Assembly (NCBI RefSeq): GCF_002209485.1 | Contig: NZ_NJIX01000009.1 | Coordinates: 186,001-250,000, forward strand | Direction of reading: 5' to 3' | DNA from: Achromobacter sp. HZ34 | GTDB lineage: Bacteria; Pseudomonadota; Gammaproteobacteria; Burkholderiales; Burkholderiaceae_B | Length of the DNA: 64,000 bases | Shown: piece after piece, positions 18,024-25,950 of the stretch | Layout of the letters: each line of letters begins with the position of its first letter | Position numbering within the stretch: position 1 is the stretch's first letter | Made by a program: the position numbers and the translations under genes | Notes under the pieces: generated by a model | Databases searched by the model: none | Seen by the model: only the letters and a program-made list of their open reading frames with translations | What the model was told of the DNA's origin: nothing

Positions 18024-18830
18024 TTAGCGCGGATACAACTGATCGTAGATCACGCTGGCCAGCGCTTGTACATCGGCCGCGGGCAGGGCGGCGCTGAGCG
18101 CATAGCCATAGCCGTTCTCGACCCAGTAGAACGACTCCGCATCGCCATTGCGCACCGACTGGAAGGCGGTTTCACGGGGTTGCGATTGCGGCGCGAAGAC
18201 CGCGACGTACAACGTCACCCGCCGGCCCTGGCCGTCTTCATACATGAACTGCGCGCGCGGCGCGGTGGCGTCGTTGCCGTCACCCGTCAGCAGGCGTCCG
18301 CCCAGCAGGCGATAGCCTTGCGCCTGCAGGACTGGAGCAGTCAGCGGGCGGCCCAGGCGGCGGCTGAGCCACTGCACCAGGTGGGCTTCCTCTTGCGCGG
18401 GCACCTCCACCGCGTGGCGCACTTCGGGCGCGAAGACAGCGTAGGCGGTGGCGGCGTCGCGGACGAATTGCGGCGCGCCCGCGGTGACGATAGCCGGTGC
18501 CGTGCCGCCAACGGGCCACAGGCGTGCCCCCGCCGCGCCGGCGGCGAACAGCAGCACGGCGGCCACGGCCTGGCCCCACGGGCGCCAACGTTCGCGGCGC
18601 GCACGGCGTTGCACCACCGCCGCCAGGGCCGCCGGGACGGGGCCGGGCTCGGTCTCGCGATACAGTCGCCGCATCTGCAGCCTTTGCGCCTGCCATGACG
18701 CCGCCCGTGACGCGGCCTCGGGATGGGTCTGCAGGTGACGCAATACCGCCGGCACGCGCTCGGCGTCCAGCTGTCCATCGACAAAGGCGTGCAGGTCGTC
18801 ATCAGTGACCTCGGCGTCCTTTTCCATCAT
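18024..18830 (-). CDS. Anti-sigma factor, membrane anchored
   Basis: 268 residues. The N-terminal cytoplasmic part begins MMEKDAEVTDDDLHAFVDGQLD, the typical opening of anti-sigma factors that hold an ECF sigma. One transmembrane helix lies at about residues 86-104 (AVAAVLLFAAGAAGARLWPV). The rest (about 105-268) is a periplasmic domain ending with a conserved-looking SFYWVENGYGYALSA segment. I see no HxxxCxxC zinc motif, so it is of the zinc-free type. Its start overlaps the sigma-factor stop by 4 bp, which couples their synthesis. Confidence 0.87.
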   Translation of the reverse strand: MMEKDAEVTDDDLHAFVDGQLDAERVPAVLRHLQTHPEAASRAASWQAQRLQMRRLYRETEPGPVPAALAAVVQRRARRERWRPWGQAVAAVLLFAAGAAGARLWPVGGTAPAIVTAGAPQFVRDAATAYAVFAPEVRHAVEVPAQEEAHLVQWLSRRLGRPLTAPVLQAQGYRLLGGRLLTGDGNDATAPRAQFMYEDGQGRRVTLYVAVFAPQSQPRETAFQSVRNGDAESFYWVENGYGYALSAALPAADVQALASVIYDQLYPR

Positions 18831-19357
18831 CGCTTCACCAGGTGCAGAGGGTGGGTTCTTTGTGCATCCGTCGGCCCTTCCATCAAAACGCGTACTGTCT
18901 CGCGGGCGCGATGCAGGCGCGACATGACGGTGCCTATCGGTACTTGCAGTATTTCGGCGGCCTCGGCGTAGGTGTATTCCTCTACCGTGACCAGTAACAG
19001 GGCGGACCGCAGGGCAGGCGTCAGGCGTTCGAGGGCCCGGTGCAGATCCAGCATTTCCGGCGCGTGCGCCATGGGTTCATGGGCCGGCTCGGGACCATCC
19101 TCCAGCGCCGCATGGCCATCGTCATGACGCCAGTCGCGCACGCGATTGAGGAAGATGTTGTGCATCAAGGTCATCAACCAGGCGCGCAGATCGGTACCCG
19201 GCCGCCACATGGACCATTTGGCGCAGGCACGCTCCAGCGTGTCCTGCACCAGGTCGTCGGCGGCGGCCGCGTCGCCCGCAAGCAGGCGGGCATAACGGCG
19301 CAGAGCCGGAATGTGGCCCAGGATCTGGGCCACATCCTTGGCTGCGCCATCGATCAC
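18827..19357 (-). CDS. ECF-family RNA polymerase sigma factor
   Basis: 176 residues. Region 2 includes AADDLVQDTLERACAKWSMW and LRAWLMTLMHNIFLNRVRD (core-binding and -10 recognition). Region 4 has the helix-turn-helix YTYAEAAEILQVPIGTVMSRLHRAR for the -35 element. Regions 1.1 and 3 are missing, as expected for the ECF class. The gene sits between a secreted-protein gene and its anti-sigma partner with 4-bp overlaps on both sides, so it is probably autoregulated from the promoter in front of the secreted-protein gene. Confidence 0.93.
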   Translation of the reverse strand: MIDGAAKDVAQILGHIPALRRYARLLAGDAAAADDLVQDTLERACAKWSMWRPGTDLRAWLMTLMHNIFLNRVRDWRHDDGHAALEDGPEPAHEPMAHAPEMLDLHRALERLTPALRSALLLVTVEEYTYAEAAEILQVPIGTVMSRLHRARETVRVLMEGPTDAQRTHPLHLVKR

Positions 19358-19725
19358 GGCTTGGCGGCGTGCCAGACGTTGTTGAAGCCGTCACCGGTCT
19401 TGTCGCCGGCAGCCTTGTCCTTGGCCCAGTAATACAGCGGCTTGCCCTTGACTGCCCATTGCTTGGAACCGTCGTCACGCGTGATGATGGTCCAGTCGCC
19501 TTCAGCCTTGGCGCTGGCGGGGGCCATGAAGGGTGGCCAGTTCGTGGCGCAGCCGCCATTGCAGGCGCTCTTGCCGCCGCTGTCCTTGTCGAAGGTGTAA
19601 AGCGTCATGCCTTTGTCACCGACCAGCACGCCGTTGGCGGTTTTGGCGGGCGGGGCAGCGAAGGCGGTGCCAGCGGCGAGAAGCGCGGCCAGGCCGAGTG
19701 CGGAGAACGAGAAAGTGCGAACCAT
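19354..19725 (-). CDS. Secreted protein with Yx(F/W/Y)xxD repeats (COG4315 type)
   Basis: 123 residues. A signal peptide covers about 1-23 (MVRTFSFSALGLAALLAAGTAFA); no lipobox cysteine is present. The mature part has the two family repeats, YTFDKD near residue 43 and YYWAKD near 98, with a CNGGC motif and WPPF between them. The family's function is unknown. It is the first gene of an operon with the ECF sigma and anti-sigma genes, which suggests an envelope stress response. A GGAGG ribosome binding site precedes the ATG. Confidence 0.87.
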   Translation of the reverse strand: MVRTFSFSALGLAALLAAGTAFAAPPAKTANGVLVGDKGMTLYTFDKDSGGKSACNGGCATNWPPFMAPASAKAEGDWTIITRDDGSKQWAVKGKPLYYWAKDKAAGDKTGDGFNNVWHAAKP

Positions 19726-19756
19726 GTGACCTCCTGAGGGTGGGTTGCATTGGAGT

Positions 19757-19783
19757 GAACACCGGGGCAGGCGGTTTTATTCC
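19757..19783 (-). promoter_or_regulatory. Candidate ECF-type promoter of the sigma operon
   Basis: Reading the minus strand, GGAATAAAA (19783-19775) is followed by CGGTGTTC (19764-19757). A GGAA-like -35 about 18 bp before a GTT-containing -10 fits the ECF promoter style. It starts about 32 bp upstream of the secreted-protein ATG. Inference from pattern only. Confidence 0.4.
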
Positions 19784-19833
19784 ATGGGACTGCAAAATAA
19801 TTTCGCCATGCCGGGCGCGCCGTGTATGCAGGG

Positions 19834-19898
19834 CATGCTTGTAAGCCATGCCTGTAAGCCATGCTTGTAAGCCATGTTCGCGGGCCATGCCTGCACAC
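19834..19898. repeat. Five tandem copies of a 13-bp unit
   Basis: CATGCTTGTAAGC (19834-19846) is followed by CATGCCTGTAAGC, an exact copy of the first, then CATGTTCGCGGGC and CATGCCTGCACAC, all on a strict 13-bp period. It lies between the 3' end of the mocR-like gene and the promoter of the ECF operon. No coding or known regulatory role was recognised. Confidence 0.85.
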
Positions 19899-19906
19899 TC
19901 TGCCGA

Positions 19907-21748
19907 TCACGCGTCCAGTGCCGCCGCCAGATGTTTCACTGCCGTTGCCATTTCGTCCGGCCGCCATGCCGCGAAACCCAGGAACAGGCCGTGGCGAACG
20001 GGCGTTCCCACATAATGCCGCGATAAGGGCCGGGCGCATACCCCGGCCGCGGCCAGGCGCCGCACCACGGTAACGTCATCCTGGCCCCCCGTGAACATCG
20101 CCAATACCTGCATGCCCCCGGCGGGCGGCTGGATCTGCAGGCGGTCGCCCAGGTGCTCGCGCAGCAGGCCCACCAGGCAATCGCGCCGTTCGCGGTAGAT
20201 CCGGTTCATGCGGCGGATATGCGCGGCGAAGTGGCCGCGTTCGATGAACATGGCCAGGCCGCCCTGCAGGCTGGGCGCGACGATCTGTCCCGTCTGGCGT
20301 TGGGCCAGGGCGAACGTGGCCGCGAAAGCGTCGGGCACGATGGCGTAGCCGACGCGGACGTCGTTGATCATGGCCTTGGCGAACGTGCCTACGTAGAAGA
20401 CACGGCCATCCACGTCCAGGCCTTGCAGCGCCGCCACCGGGCGGCCGTCGTAGTGGAACTCGCTGTCGTAGTCGTCTTCCAGGATGGCGGCGCCGTTGCG
20501 CTGCGCAAGATGCAGCAGGGCCTGCCGCCGGGGCGCCGACATCAGCACGCCGGTGGGGTACTGGTGGGACGGGGTTACGAAGATGGCCTTGGGCGCTTCA
20601 CGTTCTGTAGCGAAAGGGTTCGGGCCGGGAACCGGGCTGGAGCGGCCGGCGGGGTTGGCTACCGGGTTTGCGGTCGGGGGTATGTCCGATTTACCCGCGA
20701 AAGTGTCCAGCCGTGCAATGAACTCATCGAGCCGCGCCGTGAAGGCGTCGAGTTCATCGAGTCCATTCAGCCCGTCGACTCCCCCGACTCCCCCGACTCC
20801 CCCGACTCCACCGGGTCCGCCGGAACCGTCGAGTTCATCGAGTCCGTCGCTGCCGACCGCGCTTGGACCCAGCCCCTGGGGCTGCCCGCCGATGTCATCG
20901 GAATCGACTGTTTCACTATCGTCGGGAAGAGACATCCCCTCCGCGTCCACTTCCACGCCGTGCAGTGCCGCGCCCGCATTGAGCAGCGCCGCCCGGGCGC
21001 CGCCGTAGCCGGGACTCTCCATCCAGGCCGCGTCACCCGGGTTCAGTACCAGGCGGGCGCAGATATCCAGTGCCGCCTGCGCCGACGGCGTAAAAAACAG
21101 CTGATGCGCCTGCGCCCGCACACCGCGCGCTTGTACCAGGTGCGCCAGCAGCGCCTCGCGCAACGGTTGCCGATTCAGGTCGGCACTGTCGTGTGCCTCG
21201 GCCCTGCGGGCGCCGGCGCGCAGGCAACGCGCCCACAGGTCGTGCGGAAACTCGCGCGGATCCGCCATCCCTGGCGCCAGGGGCACGCCCGACGGTTCCT
21301 GTCGAAACGGCCAATCGCTGCCGTCCAGCGCGGCGGCCCACCGAGAGGGGCGCGGCGAGGGCGCCCGCGACGCGGCCGTGCCCGATTGGGCGGTTCCCGT
21401 GCCTGACCCGGCCACTCCCAGGGTAGGCCCGCCCGACCCCGGGGAGGCAGGCGCCGATCCAGGTTCCAACCAGGGCGCGGGAGAAAGCGATCCCAGCTTG
21501 GCGACCACCGGCCGCCGGCCCTGGCGGATTTCCAGGAAACCTTCCGTGGCGAGTTGCGAGTAGGCATCGGCCACGGTGTTGCGGGCCACGCCCAGGGTGG
21601 CGGCCAGCTCCCGACTGGACGGCAACTGCTGGCCCGATGGCAGGCGCCCTGCGAGAGCCGCCTCCCGCACCTGGCCGCAAATCTGCCTTTGCAAGGAAAT
21701 GCCGCCGGCTTTGTTGAGCGAGAAGTGAAACGGAACTGGCCCAATCAT
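19907..21748 (-). CDS. MocR/PdxR-type GntR regulator with aminotransferase domain
   Basis: 613 residues, long for a family of about 450-500. The N-terminal winged helix (about 10-80) contains LPSSRELAATLGVARNTVADAY. The C-terminal fold-type-I aminotransferase domain has ESPGYGGARAAL, FVTPSHQYPTGVLM, ILEDDYDSEF and YVGTFAKAM, with the PLP lysine in the last. Residues about 272-383 are a low-complexity insertion of Gly, Val, Asp and Leu built from short DNA repeats, placed between two conserved strands of the aminotransferase domain. The divergent neighbour at 21842 is a DMT exporter, its likely target. The effector molecule is unknown. Confidence 0.88.
   Translation of the reverse strand: MIGPVPFHFSLNKAGGISLQRQICGQVREAALAGRLPSGQQLPSSRELAATLGVARNTVADAYSQLATEGFLEIRQGRRPVVAKLGSLSPAPWLEPGSAPASPGSGGPTLGVAGSGTGTAQSGTAASRAPSPRPSRWAAALDGSDWPFRQEPSGVPLAPGMADPREFPHDLWARCLRAGARRAEAHDSADLNRQPLREALLAHLVQARGVRAQAHQLFFTPSAQAALDICARLVLNPGDAAWMESPGYGGARAALLNAGAALHGVEVDAEGMSLPDDSETVDSDDIGGQPQGLGPSAVGSDGLDELDGSGGPGGVGGVGGVGGVDGLNGLDELDAFTARLDEFIARLDTFAGKSDIPPTANPVANPAGRSSPVPGPNPFATEREAPKAIFVTPSHQYPTGVLMSAPRRQALLHLAQRNGAAILEDDYDSEFHYDGRPVAALQGLDVDGRVFYVGTFAKAMINDVRVGYAIVPDAFAATFALAQRQTGQIVAPSLQGGLAMFIERGHFAAHIRRMNRIYRERRDCLVGLLREHLGDRLQIQPPAGGMQVLAMFTGGQDDVTVVRRLAAAGVCARPLSRHYVGTPVRHGLFLGFAAWRPDEMATAVKHLAAALDA
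20775..20812. repeat. 9-bp tandem repeat inside the mocR-like gene
   Basis: CGACTCCCC recurs about four times in frame (plus-strand reading), encoding a Gly-Gly-Val run on the minus strand. An 18-bp sequence, gtcgagttcatcgagtcc, flanks it as a direct repeat at 20747-20764 and 20828-20845. Together these account for most of the protein's insertion. Confidence 0.75.
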
Positions 21749-21755
21749 TTTTAGA

Positions 21756-21789
21756 AAACTTCACCTTATTTATTGTGCCAGCGAAGTTT
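21756..21789. promoter_or_regulatory. Inverted repeat between mocR-like gene and DMT exporter
   Basis: AAACTTC (21756-21762) and GAAGTTT (21783-21789) are 7-bp inverted arms about 20 bp apart in the 93-bp divergent spacer, which is locally AT-rich. Candidate operator for the MocR-type regulator. Confidence 0.4.
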
Positions 21790-21841
21790 ACATTGATCGC
21801 CATCGCCGCCCCCCGGTTGGCGTCCCTGCCTGGGTAGATTT

Positions 21842-22735
21842 ATGTCCGCCATGCTGTCTCGCCGCCATGCCCTGTTCCTGTTTGCCGTCGTCATCCTGAC
21901 CTGGGGGATGAACTGGGTAGTGACCAAGTCCATCGTCCAGAACGTACCGCCGTTGTGGACCACCGCCATCCGATCGGCGATTGCCTGCGTGGTGTTGCTG
22001 GCGCTGCAACTGGCGCGACGGGATTTCATCGTCCCCAGGCGCGGCGACCTGCCGGTGATCCTGGCCATCGGTGTGCTGCACATGGTGGCCTTCTCCACGC
22101 TGGTCGCCATCGGGCTGAAGCATGTGCCGGTGGGACGCTCCATCGTCCTGGGCTATGCGACACCGCTGTGGGTGGCGCCCTGTGCCTGGCTGATGCTGGG
22201 CGAATCGCTGACCCGCCGGCGCCTGGCGGGAATCGGCCTGGGGATGGCGGGTTTGCTGGTGCTGTTCAATCCTTTGGTGATCGACTGGCACGATGCCGAT
22301 CAGCGCTGGGGCAACGGCATGATCCTGCTGGCGTCCTGGTGCTGGGCAGGCAGCATCCTGTATGTGCGCAAGCACAAATGGCTGGCTACGCCGTTCCAGT
22401 TGGTGTTCTGGGAAGCCTTGCTCGCGGCGGTCGTGCTGGGCGCCGTGGCGTCGATCACCGAGGGGCCGCCGGCTTTCGCCTGGAGCGGCAGCCTGATAGC
22501 CGCCTTCGCCTATGCCGGGGTATGCGGTACCGCGCTGGGCTACTGGGCCATGGCCATGATCAACCGCAGCCTGCCGGCCACCACCACCGCCCTGGGCATG
22601 CTGGCGACGCCGGTGGCGGGCATCGCGGGATCGGCGCTGTTCCTGGGTGAGCGCCCCGACGCCGCCATGCTGGGTGCCATGGCCATGGTGTTGGCAGGCA
22701 TCGCCCTAGGAGGAACGGGGCGGGCTGCGTCTTAG
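21842..22735 (+). CDS. DMT-family (EamA) transporter
   Basis: 297 residues with about ten hydrophobic helices and two EamA repeats. The first begins ALFLFAVVILTWGMNWVVTK; the second begins near residue 160 (NGMILLASWCWAGSILYVRKHKW). EamA proteins are inner-membrane exporters of metabolites or amino acids. Divergent pairing with a MocR/PdxR-like regulator suggests an amino acid or a B6-related compound as substrate, which is inference. The 3' end overlaps the convergent DUF2945 gene by 30 bp. Confidence 0.88.
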   Translation: MSAMLSRRHALFLFAVVILTWGMNWVVTKSIVQNVPPLWTTAIRSAIACVVLLALQLARRDFIVPRRGDLPVILAIGVLHMVAFSTLVAIGLKHVPVGRSIVLGYATPLWVAPCAWLMLGESLTRRRLAGIGLGMAGLLVLFNPLVIDWHDADQRWGNGMILLASWCWAGSILYVRKHKWLATPFQLVFWEALLAAVVLGAVASITEGPPAFAWSGSLIAAFAYAGVCGTALGYWAMAMINRSLPATTTALGMLATPVAGIAGSALFLGERPDAAMLGAMAMVLAGIALGGTGRAAS

Positions 22736-22930
22736 CGCCGAGCCCTTGTGCGCCGCCAGGTGTCCGGTCTTGGCGCTCTTCACTTCATATTGGGGATCGT
22801 CCGTGCTGGCGCGCCGCGTGCGGCCCATGAAGTCGAAATCGCGCCGATGCACGGCCGTGATGGTGCCGACGGTCCAGCCTGCGTCGGAGTTCCAATGGAC
22901 GTGGTCGCCCACCTTGAATCGCTTGGTCAT
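22706..22930 (-). CDS. DUF2945 (hypervirulence-associated, Tudor-like) small protein
   Basis: 74 residues. The sequence FKVGDHVHWNSDAGWTVGTI, then DDPQYEVKSAKTGHLAAHKGSALRR, is the DUF2945 pattern, a small SH3/Tudor-like barrel of unknown function. The ATG at 22930 is the only sensible start. The gene overlaps the 3' end of the convergent DMT gene by 30 bp, so its last ten codons are read on both strands. Confidence 0.87.
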   Translation of the reverse strand: MTKRFKVGDHVHWNSDAGWTVGTITAVHRRDFDFMGRTRRASTDDPQYEVKSAKTGHLAAHKGSALRRSPPRSS

Positions 22931-22961
22931 GCCTGCCTCCGTGCGTCGATGACGCCTGGCA

Positions 22962-23666
22962 TCAACCCACCGTGATTGCCGGGTCGTTCTGCGTCAGGTC
23001 GGCGACGACGTGCAAGACTTGTTCCAGGGCCACACGGATGTGCTCGCGTAGCGCGCGCACCGCCGCTTCAACCTGCCCCTGTTCCGCATATTCGATCAAG
23101 GCCTGATGCTCGGCATGCGCCTGCTGGCGCAAGGGCACATTGACGACCTGGAAACGCAGATAGCGGTCGCCGCGGTCATGCAATTGCTTGAGCATGTTCA
23201 TGGCCAGTTCGCGCTCCGCCGGCCGGTACAGGATCTCGTGGAATTGCCAGTTCAACTCACCCCAACTGGCGGCGTCCGCGTGCAGCATGCCGGCCAAGGC
23301 GGTACGCGCTTCCTTGAAGCGACCCGTGCCGCGCGCCTCGATGGCCGCGCCAAACAGCCAGGGCTCCACCTGCATGCGCAACTCGAAGGTCTGCACGACC
23401 TCGCTGGTGGACAAGGGAATGACGTAGGCGCCGCGATGCGCGTGGATGGAAACCAGGCCTTCCGCTTCCAGGCGGCGGATGGCTTCGCGCACGGGGATCC
23501 GGCTGACGCCCAGCTCGTCGGCGAGGGCCTCCTGGCGCAGCGGTTCGCCCGGGCGCAGACGGCCGGACAGCACCTGCTGGCGCAGTTCGTCGAGCACCAG
23601 GTCGACAGTCGTGCGGCGTACCAGCTTGCGGTCGCCGCCAGGCGCAGAGCGGGCAGGAAGATTCAT
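22962..23666 (-). CDS. GntR-family regulator, FCD (FadR/VanR) subclass
   Basis: 234 residues. The N-terminal winged helix contains LRPGEPLRQEALADELGVSRIPVREAIRRLEAEGLV, and the C-terminal all-helical FCD domain (about 95-225) has HxxxH-type positions for a metal-bound ligand (NWQFHEILYRPA; AEHQALIEY). It is divergent from the liv-type ABC operon, with a TTGGATCCAA palindrome in the shared spacer, so it is probably the operon's repressor. The inducer is likely the imported compound. Confidence 0.9.
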   Translation of the reverse strand: MNLPARSAPGGDRKLVRRTTVDLVLDELRQQVLSGRLRPGEPLRQEALADELGVSRIPVREAIRRLEAEGLVSIHAHRGAYVIPLSTSEVVQTFELRMQVEPWLFGAAIEARGTGRFKEARTALAGMLHADAASWGELNWQFHEILYRPAERELAMNMLKQLHDRGDRYLRFQVVNVPLRQQAHAEHQALIEYAEQGQVEAAVRALREHIRVALEQVLHVVADLTQNDPAITVG

Positions 23667-23736
23667 GCGTGTTTCTCGAAAACCCTAGGTATCTGGACCT
23701 TGACCAGTATCAGGGGCCAAGCTTAGCATCTTTGCG

Positions 23737-23757
23737 TATAACGGATATTGGATCCAA
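23737..23757. promoter_or_regulatory. Candidate -10 element and GntR operator before the liv-type operon
   Basis: A TATAAC hexamer (23737-23742) is followed five bases later by the perfect palindrome TTGGATCCAA (23748-23757). FCD-type GntR regulators commonly bind short palindromes of this form. The position near the presumed transcription start would block initiation. No good -35 was found at standard spacing. Confidence 0.5.
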
Positions 23758-23846
23758 CCCGTAGAACCACCCCGTCGTCAACCCCGTCGTCAACCGGCGC
23801 GCCGTCCTGTCGCGCGGTCCCATCGAGTCTTCAGGGAGAACGTCTT

Positions 23847-25061
23847 ATGAACCGCCGTCATTGTATTGCCGCGACTTTGGTCGCCGCCGTCGCCGCCTGC
23901 CTGCAGGCGCCGGCCCTGGCACAGTCCTCCGAGTATGTCGTGGGTATTCTTAGTCCCGTGACCGGCGCGGGTGCGCCGTATGGGCCGGGCATGGTCAAGG
24001 GCGTGCAGCTGGCCATCGAGGAAATCAACGCCGCCGGCGGCGCGCAGGGCGCCAAATTCCGCGGCGCCGTCGAGGACAGCCAGACCTCGCCGCAAGCCGC
24101 CGTGCTGGGCGCCAAGAAGATGATCGAAGTCGACAAGGTGCACGCCATCCTTGGCTGCTGGAGCTCCGGCGAATCGCTGGCGGTCATTCCGCTGACCAAC
24201 GACGCCAACATTCCGCTGATGCATGCCTCCGGCGCACCGGCCCTCAGCGGCGCGCCGGTCAACGCCAAGAAGCTGGGCTTCCGCTTCCAGGCCACCAACG
24301 GCCGCTTCGGCCAGGCCTTCGCGCAGATCGCCAAGCGGGAAGGCTACAAGAACGCGGCCACCATGGCCTTCAACAACGCTTCCGGGGTCGGCAACACCGA
24401 AGGTTTCGCGCAGGCCTGGAAGGCCATGGGCCATAGCGTCGCGGCCAGCGTGGTGTATGAACCGAACCGGCCGTCCTACCGTTCCGAACTGCAATCGGTG
24501 CTGCGCGTGAAACCGGACGTCATCGTCACCGGTTCCTATCTGGCCGACACCACCATCATCCTGCGCGAGTGGTACCAGACCGGCGTGGATACGCACTGGA
24601 TCATCCCCGGCTGGGCCGCCAACAGCGATCTGCTCAAGGCCCTGGGGCCCAAGGTCACCGACGGCATCATCTCGGTCGAATCGGTCAGCAACGAAGAGGC
24701 GCCCAACTACAAGCACGTCGTCGACGCGCTGGGCAAGCAGGGCGTGGACGTGGCGGGCAATGTGTACGCGCCCATGGCTTATGACCAGGCCATCATCCTG
24801 GCGCTGGCGGTGCAGGCCCTGGGCCCCAAGGCCACCGGTCCGGAGCTGGCCGCCAAGATGCATGAACTGGGCAACAAGGGCGGCGAGGTGGCCTACACCT
24901 ACGCCGACGGCAAGAAGCTGCTGGAAGCGGGCAAGCGCGTGACCTATGTCGGCGCGTCCAGTGCGCTGAACTTCGACGAGTTCAACGACGTCACGCCGGA
25001 TTTCTCCGCCTCCTTCGCGGAGAACGGCAAGCTGGTCCGCAAGTACGTGGTCAAGCTTTGA
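23847..25061 (+). CDS. ABC transporter substrate-binding protein, branched-chain amino acid type
   Basis: 404 residues from the ATG at 23847, preceded by AGGGAGA; the frame is open upstream, but this start gives the signal peptide. A Sec signal covers about 1-26 (to ALAQ). The mature protein is a periplasmic type-I binding protein (LivJ/LivK-like), with GILSPVTGAGAPYGPGMVKGVQLAIEEINAAGG at its N-terminus. It is the first gene of a five-gene importer. The ligand cannot be read from the sequence; the downstream amino-acid oxidase makes an amino acid or amide likely. Confidence 0.92.
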   Translation: MNRRHCIAATLVAAVAACLQAPALAQSSEYVVGILSPVTGAGAPYGPGMVKGVQLAIEEINAAGGAQGAKFRGAVEDSQTSPQAAVLGAKKMIEVDKVHAILGCWSSGESLAVIPLTNDANIPLMHASGAPALSGAPVNAKKLGFRFQATNGRFGQAFAQIAKREGYKNAATMAFNNASGVGNTEGFAQAWKAMGHSVAASVVYEPNRPSYRSELQSVLRVKPDVIVTGSYLADTTIILREWYQTGVDTHWIIPGWAANSDLLKALGPKVTDGIISVESVSNEEAPNYKHVVDALGKQGVDVAGNVYAPMAYDQAIILALAVQALGPKATGPELAAKMHELGNKGGEVAYTYADGKKLLEAGKRVTYVGASSALNFDEFNDVTPDFSASFAENGKLVRKYVVKL

Positions 25062-25077
25062 ACGGCCGGATGCGCGC

Positions 25078-25950
25078 GTGAACTACGCCGACTACATCAA
25101 CCTGGTCATCAACGGACTGGTCGAAGGGCTGATCATCGCGCTGCCGGCGCTGGCGCTGACATTGGTGTTCGGCCTGGCGCGCTTCCCCAATGCCGCCACC
25201 GGCGACGTCGTCGCGGTGGGCGGCTATGCGGGGCTGGCCGCGCATCATCTCACCGGGTCGGTGCTGGCCGCCGGCCTGGCGGGCGCCGTGGGTGGCGCGG
25301 CAGCCTCGGTGCTGGCGTATCTGCTGGCTTTCCGTCCGGTCATCCGCCGTTCCGTGATCACCTTGCTGCTGACCTCGATAGGCGTGGGTTTCGTCATCCG
25401 CGCCATGCTGGGCGTGGTGTTCGGCCATGACCCGCGGCCTTTCGAACTGCCTCTTGAACGGGCCTGGCGCTTTGGCGACATATCCCTGGCACCGGCCGAC
25501 CTGAACCTGGCCGGCCTGACGCTGCTGACGCTGGCGCTGGTCTTCGGCATGCTTTACGCCACGCCCCTGGGCCGATCGCTGCGCGCCATCGCCGACGATC
25601 CCGACCTGGCCCGTGTCAGCGGCATCCGGCGTGAACGCGCGATGCTGGCCATGTGGACCATCGCCGGCCTGGTCTGCGGCATTGCCGGGACGGTGGTGGG
25701 CATGCGTACCGTCGTGTATCCGGACGCAGGTTGGAACATGCTGCTGCCGGCGTTCGCGGCGGCGGTGGTGGGCGGGCTGGGCAATCCCCTGGGTGCCGTG
25801 GCGGGGGCGCTGCTGCTGGGCGTCCTGCAAGAGCTTTCAACACCCTACGTGGGCTTCGTCTACAAGATTGCCTTGGGCTACGTCTTCATGATGCTGGTGC
25901 TGCTGTGGCGTCCGCAGGGCCTGTTCAACCGTCCGCAAGGGGTGCGTTGA
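25078..25950 (+). CDS. ABC transporter permease, LivH type
   Basis: 290 residues from a GTG start at 25078, 16 bp after the binding-protein gene. It has about eight hydrophobic segments with the LivH hallmarks: NLVINGLVEGLIIALPALALTLVFGLARFPNAATGD near the N-terminus and AFAAAVVGGLGNPLGAVAGALLLG near residue 240. It forms the inner-membrane channel with the LivM-type protein. The stop overlaps the next ATG by one base. Confidence 0.92.
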   Translation: MNYADYINLVINGLVEGLIIALPALALTLVFGLARFPNAATGDVVAVGGYAGLAAHHLTGSVLAAGLAGAVGGAAASVLAYLLAFRPVIRRSVITLLLTSIGVGFVIRAMLGVVFGHDPRPFELPLERAWRFGDISLAPADLNLAGLTLLTLALVFGMLYATPLGRSLRAIADDPDLARVSGIRRERAMLAMWTIAGLVCGIAGTVVGMRTVVYPDAGWNMLLPAFAAAVVGGLGNPLGAVAGALLLGVLQELSTPYVGFVYKIALGYVFMMLVLLWRPQGLFNRPQGVR

